Below, one piece after another: positions 1 through 5,956 of a stretch of DNA of 8,179 bases (position 1 is the stretch's first letter; the number at the start of each line of letters is the position of its first letter). This DNA comes from CAUPWF01 sp964367685 (lineage in GTDB: Bacteria; Bacillota; Clostridia; Lachnospirales; Lachnospiraceae). The notes beneath the pieces are model-generated. The model saw only the letters and a list, made by a program, of their open reading frames with translations. It had not been told where the DNA came from and did not search any database. The DNA lies in contig CAYIYM010000051.1 of the NCBI GenBank assembly GCA_964367685.1, positions 1-8,179 of the forward strand. The letters are read 5' to 3'. Position numbers and translations under genes: made by a program.

Positions 1-39
1 CAAAAAAGCACTTTGATCTTATTTTGACCAAAGCGCTTT
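1..39 (-). terminator. Intrinsic terminator after pnp, end of operon
   Basis: In the transcript 39-27 pairs with 17-5 in a 13-bp stem with two G-U pairs and a 9-nt loop (18-26). The 3' side of the stem runs straight into a U-tract (positions 7-2 read UUUUUU). It starts 9 nt after the pnp stop. This is a good Rho-independent terminator and marks the likely end of the transcription unit. Confidence 0.8.
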
Positions 40-48
40 GATTTTATA

Positions 49-2133
49 TTACTCTACATCTTTGATGCTAAAGCTAATACGTCCCATTTTATCTTTTCCT
101 AGACACACTACTTTTACAACATCACCTAATGTAAGTACTTCTTCAACTGTTTTAATTCTCTCTTTACTAATCTTAGAAATATGAACCATTCCCTCTTTGC
201 CAGGAGCAAATTCAATAAATGCACCGAATTCTTTGATGCTAATAACAGTACCTTCAAAAATTTGACCTTCTACAAAATCAGTTGTGATAATTTCAATGAT
301 TTTCATTGCTTCATCCATGCTAGTTGCATCCACACCACAAACAGATACTGCACCTTCATCAGTAATGTCAATTTTAACACCAGTCTTTTCAATAATTGCA
401 TTGATTGTCTTTCCACGTTGCCCAACAACCTCACCAATTTTAGCTGGATCAATATGCATTTGACGAATTTTCGGAGCATAAGTTCCTACTTCTTCACGTG
501 CTTCGGAAATTGTTTTATTCATAACTTCATCAAGAATGAATGTACGAGCTCTTTTTGTATCAGCAATAGCTGCTTCTACAATCTCTTTTGTTAATCCATG
601 AATCTTAATATCCATTTGGATTGCAGTAATACCTTTGTGTGTACCAGCCACTTTAAAGTCCATATCTCCAAAGAAATCTTCTAATCCTTGAATGTCTGTT
701 AATAAGATATAATCGTCATCTGTATCTCCAGTTACAAGACCTGCTGAGATACCTGCAACGGCAGCTTTGATAGGGACACCTGCAGCCATCAATGAAAGGC
801 TTGATGCACAAACACTTGCTTGTGATGTTGATCCATTTGATTCAAATGTCTCAGATACAGTTCTAATTGCATATGGGAAGTCTTCTTCTGATGGAAGAAC
901 TGCTAATAATGCTCTCTCCGCTAACGCTCCATGTCCGATTTCACGTCTTCCTGGTCCTCTCGATGGTCTTGTTTCACCTACTGAGTAAGATGGGAAGTTA
1001 TAGTGGTGCATATATCTTTTTGTTTTTTCAGCATCATCTAATCCATCAATTCTTTGTGCTTCCGCAAGTGGAGCCAAAGTTGTAATTGTACAGATCTGTG
1101 TTTGCCCTCTAGTAAACATACCTGAACCATGAACTCTAGGTAATAAGTCTATTTCAGCTGCTAATGCTCTAATTTGGTCTAAAGCTCTTCCATCAGGACG
1201 TTTGTGATCTCTTAAAATCATTTTACGAACTGTTTTCTTTTGATATGTATATAGTGCCTCACCAAGTAATTCCATCCACTCTTCATTATCAGCAAATGCT
1301 TCTTCCATCTTCTCTTTAATGACACGGATATTTTCTTCTCTTACTTGTTTTTCGTCTGTAAATACAGCAACTTCCATTTCTTCAGGAGTTACAATTGTCT
1401 TCATTGCATCGAACAATTCTGCTGGTACTTCACAACTTGTATAAGAGTGCTTCGGCTTACCTACTTCGGCTACAATTGTATCAATAAATGTAATTACTTC
1501 TTGATTCATTTCATGTGCAGCGAAAATTGCTTCTAACATCTTTGCTTCAGGCACTTCATTCGCTCCTGCTTCAATCATTGCAATCTTATCTTTTGTTGAT
1601 GCCACTGTTAATTGTAAATCAGACACTAATCTTTCTGCTGCTGTTGGATTAAATACTAATTCTCCATCAACTAAACCAACTTGAGTTGTTGCTACCGGTC
1701 CGTAAAATGGAATATCAGAAATAGATGTTGCAATTGCAGAACCTAGCATTGCAGCTAATTCTGGACTACAATCTTGGTCAACTGACATAACTAAGTTCTC
1801 TAAAGTTACATCATTTCTGTAATCTTTAGGAAATAATGGTCTCATTGGTCTATCAATTACACGACAAGTAAGAACTGCATTTTCTGAAGCTCTTCCTTCT
1901 CTTTTATTAAATCCTCCTGGGATTTTACCTACTGCGTATAATTTTTCATTATACTCCACACTTAGTGGAAAGAAGTCGATTCCTTCTCTTGGTTTTTCTG
2001 AAGCTGTAGCTGTAGATAATACCACAGTTTCTCCATAATGGATAAGAACTGCTCCATTTGCTTGTGCACCAACTCTATTTACATCTACACGTAGAGTTCT
2101 GCCTGCTAAATTCATTTCAAATTTGTTAAACAT
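49..2133 (-). CDS. pnp: Polyribonucleotide nucleotidyltransferase (PNPase)
   Basis: PNPase is a trimeric 3'-5' phosphorolytic exoribonuclease that degrades mRNA to nucleoside diphosphates. From the ATG at 2133 it has 694 residues, the normal length. The order is: first RNase PH-like domain (from FEMNLAGRTLRVDVNRVGAQANG), helical linker, second catalytic RNase PH-like domain, KH domain (IGEVVGQRGKTINAI, with GxxG = GQRG) and C-terminal S1 domain (FEGTVISIKEFGAFIEF to the end). The second PH domain has the phosphate-binding SNGSTSQAS and the metal-site aspartates in GDMDFKVAGT and QMDIKI. The frame is open 39 codons further, to an ATG at 2250. That extension is rejected because it is unlike any PNPase start, it runs through the leader hairpin, and a good GGAG (2140-2143) lies 6 nt before the 2133 ATG. 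It is the last gene before a terminator. Confidence 0.97.
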   Translation of the reverse strand: MFNKFEMNLAGRTLRVDVNRVGAQANGAVLIHYGETVVLSTATASEKPREGIDFFPLSVEYNEKLYAVGKIPGGFNKREGRASENAVLTCRVIDRPMRPLFPKDYRNDVTLENLVMSVDQDCSPELAAMLGSAIATSISDIPFYGPVATTQVGLVDGELVFNPTAAERLVSDLQLTVASTKDKIAMIEAGANEVPEAKMLEAIFAAHEMNQEVITFIDTIVAEVGKPKHSYTSCEVPAELFDAMKTIVTPEEMEVAVFTDEKQVREENIRVIKEKMEEAFADNEEWMELLGEALYTYQKKTVRKMILRDHKRPDGRALDQIRALAAEIDLLPRVHGSGMFTRGQTQICTITTLAPLAEAQRIDGLDDAEKTKRYMHHYNFPSYSVGETRPSRGPGRREIGHGALAERALLAVLPSEEDFPYAIRTVSETFESNGSTSQASVCASSLSLMAAGVPIKAAVAGISAGLVTGDTDDDYILLTDIQGLEDFFGDMDFKVAGTHKGITAIQMDIKIHGLTKEIVEAAIADTKRARTFILDEVMNKTISEAREEVGTYAPKIRQMHIDPAKIGEVVGQRGKTINAIIEKTGVKIDITDEGAVSVCGVDATSMDEAMKIIEIITTDFVEGQIFEGTVISIKEFGAFIEFAPGKEGMVHISKISKERIKTVEEVLTLGDVVKVVCLGKDKMGRISFSIKDVE

Positions 2134-2139
2134 ATTTTT

Positions 2140-2146
2140 CTCCTTT
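2140..2146 (-). promoter_or_regulatory. Ribosome binding site that fixes the pnp start
   Basis: AAAGGAG on the minus strand with 6 nt to the ATG at 2133, just downstream of the leader hairpin. It supports 2133 rather than the in-frame ATG at 2250. Confidence 0.85.
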
Positions 2147-2150
2147 TTTT

Positions 2151-2225
2151 GCAAGTTTTCCGAAACTACTGAAAAATATATTTTCACAAATATACTTTTC
2201 AGTGGTCTCGGCATACAGTACTTGC
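2151..2225 (-). promoter_or_regulatory. Long hairpin in the pnp 5' leader, candidate PNPase autoregulatory element
   Basis: In the transcript 2190-2211 pairs with 2160-2181 over 22 positions, with two G-U wobbles and a single C-A mismatch, closed by an 8-nt loop (2182-2189). An outer 6-bp stem (2220-2225 with 2151-2156) lies beyond an asymmetric internal loop. The base of the structure ends only 4 nt upstream of the purine-rich pnp ribosome binding region. In Escherichia coli a long pnp leader hairpin is cut by RNase III and then targeted by PNPase to repress its own translation. The architecture here is similar, but homology or the same mechanism is not shown. Confidence 0.55.
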
Positions 2226-2253
2226 TTATTTTTCGTTTCAATTTTCGCATAGA

Positions 2254-2282
2254 AAAGTGAGAACGGTGACCGTTCTCACTTT
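2254..2282 (-). terminator. Perfect inverted repeat after rpsO (attenuating terminator or processing hairpin)
   Basis: Arms 2254-2267 and 2269-2282 are perfectly complementary over 14 bases around a single centre base (2268). In RNA this folds as 13 bp closed by a 3-nt UCA loop. It begins 10 nt after the rpsO stop. In the transcript it is followed by UUUUCUAUG, a short and broken U-tract. It could therefore be a leaky terminator lowering pnp relative to rpsO, or an RNase cleavage and 3'-stability element. The hairpin is certain at sequence level; its function is inferred. Confidence 0.6.
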
Positions 2283-2292
2283 AAAATACAAA

Positions 2293-2559
2293 TTATTTTC
2301 TAAGTCCTAATCTAGAAATAAGTGTACGATATCTTTCAATATCTTTTTTCTTTAAGTAAGCAAGAAGGTTTCTTCTTTGTCCTACCATCTTTAAAAGACC
2401 TCTTCTAGAGTGGTGATCTTTTGGATTAGCTTTGAAGTGATCTGTTAACTCATTGATTCTAGCTGTTAAGATAGCTACTTGAACCTCTGGTGAACCTGTA
2501 TCTCCTTCTGTTCTTGCATATTCTGCGATTACTGCTTGTTTTTTGTCTTGTGCGATCAT
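2293..2559 (-). CDS. rpsO: Small ribosomal subunit protein S15
   Basis: S15 is a primary 16S rRNA-binding protein of the 30S subunit. It binds the central domain near the h20/h21/h22 junction and takes part in an intersubunit bridge. The 88-residue product has the family's usual length and motifs: GDTGSPEVQVAILTARI in the early helices, the conserved KDHHSRRGLLKMVGQRRNLLAYL core that contacts rRNA, and a C-terminal YRTLISRLGLRK. It has its own predicted promoter and leader, and is followed by pnp, the arrangement widespread in bacteria. A perfect inverted repeat begins 10 nt after its stop. Confidence 0.98.
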   Translation of the reverse strand: MIAQDKKQAVIAEYARTEGDTGSPEVQVAILTARINELTDHFKANPKDHHSRRGLLKMVGQRRNLLAYLKKKDIERYRTLISRLGLRK

Positions 2560-2567
2560 TTTATGAT

Positions 2568-2573
2568 CCTCCT
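2568..2573 (-). promoter_or_regulatory. Consensus ribosome binding site of rpsO
   Basis: A full AGGAGG lies 8 nt before the rpsO ATG and is preceded by an A/U-rich stretch. It is the strongest ribosome binding site in the window, fitting a ribosomal protein gene. Confidence 0.85.
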
Positions 2574-2598
2574 ATTTTTTCTTATTTTTATCAAATCG

Positions 2599-2644
2599 CC
2601 ATACATTAAGTAATGGTTGGAGTTATCCAATTACCGAATGTAGG
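2599..2644 (-). promoter_or_regulatory. Structured rpsO leader RNA, candidate S15 autoregulatory element
   Basis: The leader between the predicted start near 2655 and rpsO can fold into one long imperfect hairpin. The outer stem pairs 2637-2642 with 2602-2607, extended by GG/CC across a one-base bulge. The middle stem pairs 2630-2634 with 2610-2614. The apical stem pairs 2626-2629 with 2618-2621, with a 3-nt bulge (2615-2617) on one side. S15 is known to repress its own mRNA through leader structures that differ between bacterial groups. The structure is seen; binding of S15 is inference. An A-rich single-stranded stretch (2574-2590) separates it from the ribosome binding site. Confidence 0.45.
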
Positions 2645-2661
2645 TTTATTCATACCCCAAA

Positions 2662-2690
2662 ATTATAGCATAGACGCTATAGATTGTAAA
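2662..2690 (-). promoter_or_regulatory. Predicted housekeeping (sigma-A type) promoter for rpsO-pnp inside the 3' end of ribF
   Basis: On the minus strand a -35 TTTACA (2685-2690) is followed after exactly 17 nt by a perfect -10 TATAAT (2662-2667). The -10 is preceded by TGC, giving an extended -10 (TGnTATAAT). The -10 overlaps the ribF stop codon. Expected transcription start is about 2654-2656, giving a leader of about 95 nt before rpsO. This would allow S15 and PNPase to be made independently of the upstream genes. Confidence 0.75.
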
Positions 2691-3586
2691 CAATTATTTA
2701 TATCGGCATCAACCTGCTCTTTCAGTGCTTCAATGCTATCAAATTTAAGTTCTTTTCGTTCGAATTTCAGTAATTCAACACGCACTCTTTTTCCATAAAT
2801 TTCTTTTGAAAAATCAAATACATGAACTTCAAACAACAACTTATCTTCTGCACTTACCGTTGGCTTTATTCCGAGGTTACCAATCCCACTATACCATTTT
2901 CCTTCAATTTCAATACGACAACTATACACCCCATATGGTGGATAGAATTTATTTTCAGGTGGAATAATATTCAAGGTTGGAAATCCTAATTTTCGTCCAA
3001 GTTTAAATCCATGTTCAACCACGCCTTCAAAGCCATAATGATAGCCTAGTAATTCATTAGCATGAAGAAGATGCCCTTTTGCAATCTCCTCTCTAATATA
3101 TGTGGAACTAATATTTCTACCATTACTCTGCTTTTTTTGTATTACTTCCACTTCAAATCCATACTGTTCACTACACGCTTGTAAGAACTCTACACTTCCG
3201 CTTTGTTTATAACCAAATCGAAAGTCATCGCCTACAACAATATATTTAGCATGAAATTGCTGGACAAGAACTTTCTCAACAAAATCACTTGCTGTCATAT
3301 TTCGTATTTCTTGCGTAAACTCACATTCTACTAATACATCAACTTTATCCGTTAAAAATGCTGTTCTTTCTTCATTTAACAACAATTGTCGTGTATCCTT
3401 TGCGTATTCTTTTTTGAAGGATCGCATATCGAATGCAAATACTACACTGTCTACATTTTCACTTGCATGTGCACATACCCTTTGAATCAACATCTGGTGT
3501 CCACTATGTACCCCGTCAAACTTACCAAGTGTAATTGCAGTCATTTTCTCACTCTTATAAGTATTTATATCTTGTATATACTGCAT
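2663..3586 (-). CDS. ribF: Bifunctional riboflavin kinase / FAD synthetase RibF
   Basis: RibF phosphorylates riboflavin to FMN and adenylates FMN to FAD. The 307-residue protein has the expected two domains. The N-terminal FAD synthetase (nucleotidyltransferase) domain carries LGKFDGVHSGH (20-30, with the HxGH motif at 27-30) and ISSTYIR (159-165). The C-terminal flavokinase domain carries GFPTLN (201-206), PPYGVYS (216-222), GNLGIKPT (236-243) and FEVHVFDF (252-259). Length is typical. A GAGG site at 3592-3595 lies 5 nt before the ATG. There is no FMN riboswitch upstream: only 18 nt separate it from truB, so its expression follows the operon. Its last codons and stop overlap the -10 element of a promoter for rpsO (see that entry). 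Confidence 0.97.
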   Translation of the reverse strand: MQYIQDINTYKSEKMTAITLGKFDGVHSGHQMLIQRVCAHASENVDSVVFAFDMRSFKKEYAKDTRQLLLNEERTAFLTDKVDVLVECEFTQEIRNMTASDFVEKVLVQQFHAKYIVVGDDFRFGYKQSGSVEFLQACSEQYGFEVEVIQKKQSNGRNISSTYIREEIAKGHLLHANELLGYHYGFEGVVEHGFKLGRKLGFPTLNIIPPENKFYPPYGVYSCRIEIEGKWYSGIGNLGIKPTVSAEDKLLFEVHVFDFSKEIYGKRVRVELLKFERKELKFDSIEALKEQVDADINNCLQSIASML

Positions 3587-3604
3587 ATTTACCTCTTACT
3601 TTAT

Positions 3605-4510
3605 TTAACTATCATAGAACATTTTTTCTAGTTTAAGCATGGAATGAATTTGATTAAATTTATAGATCCCTATAAATACATCTTCATATGAATAAACCCT
3701 GATTCGTTCTTCGTCTTTCCAATTCCTTTTAACATGCTCGTCTAAGACTTCAATCGGACTTCCATTGATAGCCAATAATTCCATCATTTTTGATAATTTC
3801 ATTTTTTTATAGGCCAGAAACATAGTATCAATCTCTGTAACACACTCTTCTAATTTCCCTAAATCCTTTAATGCTTGTACTTCACTTAAGAGAAAACTAT
3901 CTTCTAACAAAAAAGTGCTTACTTGTGTACGGATCAATTCTTTCATACAACCGCCAACACCAAGCTTTTCACCAATATCGTGGCACAGTGTTCGGATGTA
4001 AGTTCCTTTTGAACAGTGTACTCTCATACGAACCTCTGGTAAATTCATCTCTAGGATTTCAATATTATGTATGGTCACAGGGCGTGCTTTTCGCTCTATT
4101 ACCTTTCCTTCTCTTGCAAGTTCATACAATTTTTTACCATTTACTTTAAGAGCAGAATACATAGGTGGAATTTGTTCATACACACCAACATATAAGTCTA
4201 TAACAGTTCTTACATCCGACTCTTCTATATCATTGGTATGAGATGAAGATAATATTTTTCCACTTATATCTTGAGTATCAGTCACTTGCCCGAGTAATAA
4301 TACTGTTTCATATACCTTGTCTTTATCTGTCAACATATCGCATAATTTAGTTGCTTTTCCAAGGCAAACTGGTAATACGCCTGTTGCATCTGGATCTAGG
4401 GTGCCTGTATGTCCGATTTTTCTTTGCCCAGCTATCCCACGTAATTTTGCTACTACATCATGAGATGTGAACCCTTTTTCTTTATGAATATTTATGATGC
4501 CATTTATCAT
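3605..4510 (-). CDS. truB: tRNA pseudouridine(55) synthase TruB
   Basis: TruB isomerises U55 in the T-loop of elongator tRNAs to pseudouridine. The 301-residue product starts MINGIINIHKEKGFTSHDVV. It holds the catalytic motif GHTGTLDPDATGVLP (33-47) with the nucleophile Asp39. The conserved motifs SALKVNGKKLYELAREG and CSKGTYIRTLCHDIG follow, the latter being part of the RNA-binding catalytic fold. A C-terminal segment of about 60-80 residues corresponds to the PUA-like or TruB_C extension. Length is normal for the family. It starts 28 nt after the nrnA-like stop, with only a weak purine-rich site (AGGGA) upstream, and ends 18 nt before ribF, so it is probably translated from the shared operon message. 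No anomaly seen. Confidence 0.97.
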   Translation of the reverse strand: MINGIINIHKEKGFTSHDVVAKLRGIAGQRKIGHTGTLDPDATGVLPVCLGKATKLCDMLTDKDKVYETVLLLGQVTDTQDISGKILSSSHTNDIEESDVRTVIDLYVGVYEQIPPMYSALKVNGKKLYELAREGKVIERKARPVTIHNIEILEMNLPEVRMRVHCSKGTYIRTLCHDIGEKLGVGGCMKELIRTQVSTFLLEDSFLLSEVQALKDLGKLEECVTEIDTMFLAYKKMKLSKMMELLAINGSPIEVLDEHVKRNWKDEERIRVYSYEDVFIGIYKFNQIHSMLKLEKMFYDS

Positions 4511-4538
4511 ACACTATCCCTACTCTTTCATCTATTCC

Positions 4539-5492
4539 TTATTGTTGTAGTTGTATTTGCTCTAAAATAAGTGGCAACATCTTATCTCTGTCTCCATATA
4601 AAGAAAATCCAGCCGCTTTCTTGTGTCCACCACCACCAAAATAAGTGGCAATTGTACTTGCATCTATTTTATCAGAAGCTCGTAAACTCACCTTATATTC
4701 TTCTTCATCTAATTGATACATAAACACTGCAATCTCAACACCCTTTGTTGTTCTCAACTGACTAACAATAGGATCCAAATCTTGCTTCACAACACCTAAT
4801 TCATTCATTTCATTTATACTAAGAGAAAATGCAAGGCATATTCCGTCTAAATATAATTCACTTTCAACCAGTGCTTTACCTAATGCTCTATTTTGCGCAA
4901 TTGTTTTCTCATAATATGTATCTTCAACAATTCGGCTTCCTTGTACACCTAATTCTAGTAACTTTGCAGCCATTCTCATTGTCGTTGGAGATGTATTTGA
5001 ATATTGAAATACACCTGTATCATGCGCAAGTCCCAAATACAAACACTCTGCTATTTCTCGGTTCAGATTTTCTTCAGTCATCAACTCAAACAATAACTCA
5101 CAAGTAGAACTGGCAGTTGGGACCACATAATAATCTTCTCCTGTAGCTTGATTGCTAACGTGATGATCTATACAACAACCACGTTTTGCATTAAGAAAAA
5201 TTTCTTCAGCAAATCCCAGTCGATCTGGTGATCCGCAGTCAAGAGAAAAGCACACATCATAAATTATGTTGTCATTATGAGAGCGAATTTCACTACTCCC
5301 ATTTAAAAAAGAAAATTTTTCTGGAATTTCTTCCAAATACACAATAACTTGTTTGACTTTATCAATCCTTTTAATATAATTCCAAAGTGCCAAACAAGAG
5401 CCTACACAATCCCCATCTGGTCGCATATGTCCACAGATTGCAATGGTTTTTGCATTTGAAATAATATGATCTAAATTCATTTTATTCATCAT
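4539..5492 (-). CDS. nrnA: DHH/DHHA1 phosphoesterase, NrnA-like oligoribonuclease / pAp phosphatase
   Basis: Members of this family degrade short oligoribonucleotides to mononucleotides, and many also dephosphorylate 3'-phosphoadenosine 5'-phosphate, using Mn2+ in the cytoplasm. In the 317-residue frame the DHH domain carries GHMRPDGD (21-28), LDCGSPDRLG (84-93), the signature DHH at 109-111 and AHDTG (156-160, with D158), all expected metal ligands. The C-terminal DHHA1 domain carries GGGGHKKAAG (286-295), which binds the substrate. No motif is missing. The gene overlaps rbfA by 11 nt from the ATG at 5492. In-frame ATGs at 5489 and 5480 also exist. A GAGG at 5493-5496 directly abuts the first, is 3 nt from the second and 12 nt from the third, so the start may be 5480. 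Its place between rbfA and truB is the normal Firmicute arrangement. A c-di-AMP or pGpG hydrolase role is possible within the superfamily, but the lack of PAS/GGDEF or membrane segments argues against GdpP. Confidence 0.9.
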   Translation of the reverse strand: MMNKMNLDHIISNAKTIAICGHMRPDGDCVGSCLALWNYIKRIDKVKQVIVYLEEIPEKFSFLNGSSEIRSHNDNIIYDVCFSLDCGSPDRLGFAEEIFLNAKRGCCIDHHVSNQATGEDYYVVPTASSTCELLFELMTEENLNREIAECLYLGLAHDTGVFQYSNTSPTTMRMAAKLLELGVQGSRIVEDTYYEKTIAQNRALGKALVESELYLDGICLAFSLSINEMNELGVVKQDLDPIVSQLRTTKGVEIAVFMYQLDEEEYKVSLRASDKIDASTIATYFGGGGHKKAAGFSLYGDRDKMLPLILEQIQLQQ

Positions 5493-5853
5493 CCTCTTTG
5501 ATATCTTTTGTCACAGCTGCAATTTTCTTAGACATTTCCACACCATAGGCAATCGATTGATCTAATACAAATGTAATTTCTGGTGTATTACGCATATTTA
5601 ATCCTCTAGCTAATTCTCTGCGAATATAACCCTCTGCTTTTTTCAAACCAGTAATTGTATCTGCCTGTACTTTTTCATCACCTAGTACACTAACATATGC
5701 TTTGCATGTCTTTAAATCTGGTGCAACTTCTACGTCAACAATCGTAGTCATAATCCCAACACGAGGGTCTTTGATTCCCTCTCTTATGATGGTACATAAT
5801 TCACGTTGCACTTCCATATTTACTCTCGTATTTTTTATACTGTTTTTTCTCAA
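5482..5853 (-). CDS. rbfA: 30S ribosome-binding factor RbfA (TTG start)
   Basis: RbfA is a small KH-like protein that binds the immature 30S subunit and assists late 16S rRNA maturation. From the TTG at 5853-5851 the product has 123 residues, beginning (M)RKNSIKNTRVNMEVQREL, which matches the usual family opening, and running through IIREGIKDPRVG, a central APDLKTCKAYVSVLG strand and RRELARGLNMRNTPEITF. The frame is also open to an ATG at 5886, but that adds 11 residues (MILKMSTRRIK) not expected in the family, and that ATG has no good ribosome binding site. In contrast AGGAG at 5861-5865 sits 7 nt before the TTG. The stop overlaps or abuts the start of the next gene, indicating translational coupling. 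The function call is firm; the start is an inference from the Shine-Dalgarno site and family alignment from memory. Confidence 0.93.
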   Translation of the reverse strand: MRKNSIKNTRVNMEVQRELCTIIREGIKDPRVGIMTTIVDVEVAPDLKTCKAYVSVLGDEKVQADTITGLKKAEGYIRRELARGLNMRNTPEITFVLDQSIAYGVEMSKKIAAVTKDIKEDDE

Positions 5854-5860
5854 TTTTATT

Positions 5861-5865
5861 CTCCT
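5861..5865 (-). promoter_or_regulatory. Ribosome binding site deciding the rbfA TTG start
   Basis: AGGAG on the minus strand with a 7-nt spacer to TTG at 5853. It lies inside the alternative longer reading frame, so the upstream ATG at 5886 would have to initiate without it. Confidence 0.75.
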
Positions 5866-5893
5866 AGTCGACATTTTCAATATCATTATATTG

Positions 5894-5935
5894 TCAAGAA
5901 ACGGACAAACCTATACAGATTGCCCGTTCACTTGA
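5894..5935 (-). promoter_or_regulatory. Strong hairpin in the infB-rbfA spacer
   Basis: In the transcript, positions 5935-5920 pair with 5908-5894. A 10-bp inner stem (5899-5908 with 5920-5929, including two G-U pairs) stacks on a 5-bp outer stem (5894-5898 with 5931-5935). One base is bulged (5930) and the loop has 11 nt (5909-5919). It begins about 22 nt after the infB stop. No U-tract follows (the next bases read CAATATAATG), so it does not look like an intrinsic terminator. A processing site, or a 3'-end stabiliser for infB mRNA, is more likely. The rest of the 103-nt spacer holds the rbfA ribosome binding site. Confidence 0.6.
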
Positions 5936-5956
5936 GTACTAAACTTTTATTTTTGC

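Noticed and set aside
29..40. Perfect 12-bp palindrome CAAAGCGCTTTG as an operator site
   Set aside because: It is better explained as the 5' arm of the terminator hairpin after pnp, since it pairs with 5-17 and leads into a U-tract.
181..1536. Several plus-strand open frames of 60-140 codons opposite pnp
   Set aside because: They are antisense shadows of a conserved gene, lack ribosome binding sites and family resemblance, and have Cys/Phe/Asn-rich low-complexity compositions typical of reverse readings.
2205..2246. Possible pnp promoter starting with TTGAAA in the rpsO-pnp spacer
   Set aside because: No acceptable -10 hexamer at 16-18 nt; the best candidates (CTGTAT, TGTATG) are poor.
2134..2250. 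N-terminal extension of PNPase by 39 residues from an ATG at 2250
   Set aside because: It has no PNPase-like sequence, it overlaps the leader hairpin, and a well-placed GGAG supports the ATG at 2133.
5887..5897. Perfect TTGACA and a TATAAT close together upstream of rbfA
   Set aside because: The two hexamers are only 2 nt apart and cannot act as one promoter. The TATAAT has no good -35 at 16-18 nt, and the TTGACA lies in the 3' arm of the hairpin.
5894..5935. Intrinsic terminator after infB
   Set aside because: The stem is good but no U-tract follows, and the downstream genes belong to the same conserved operon.
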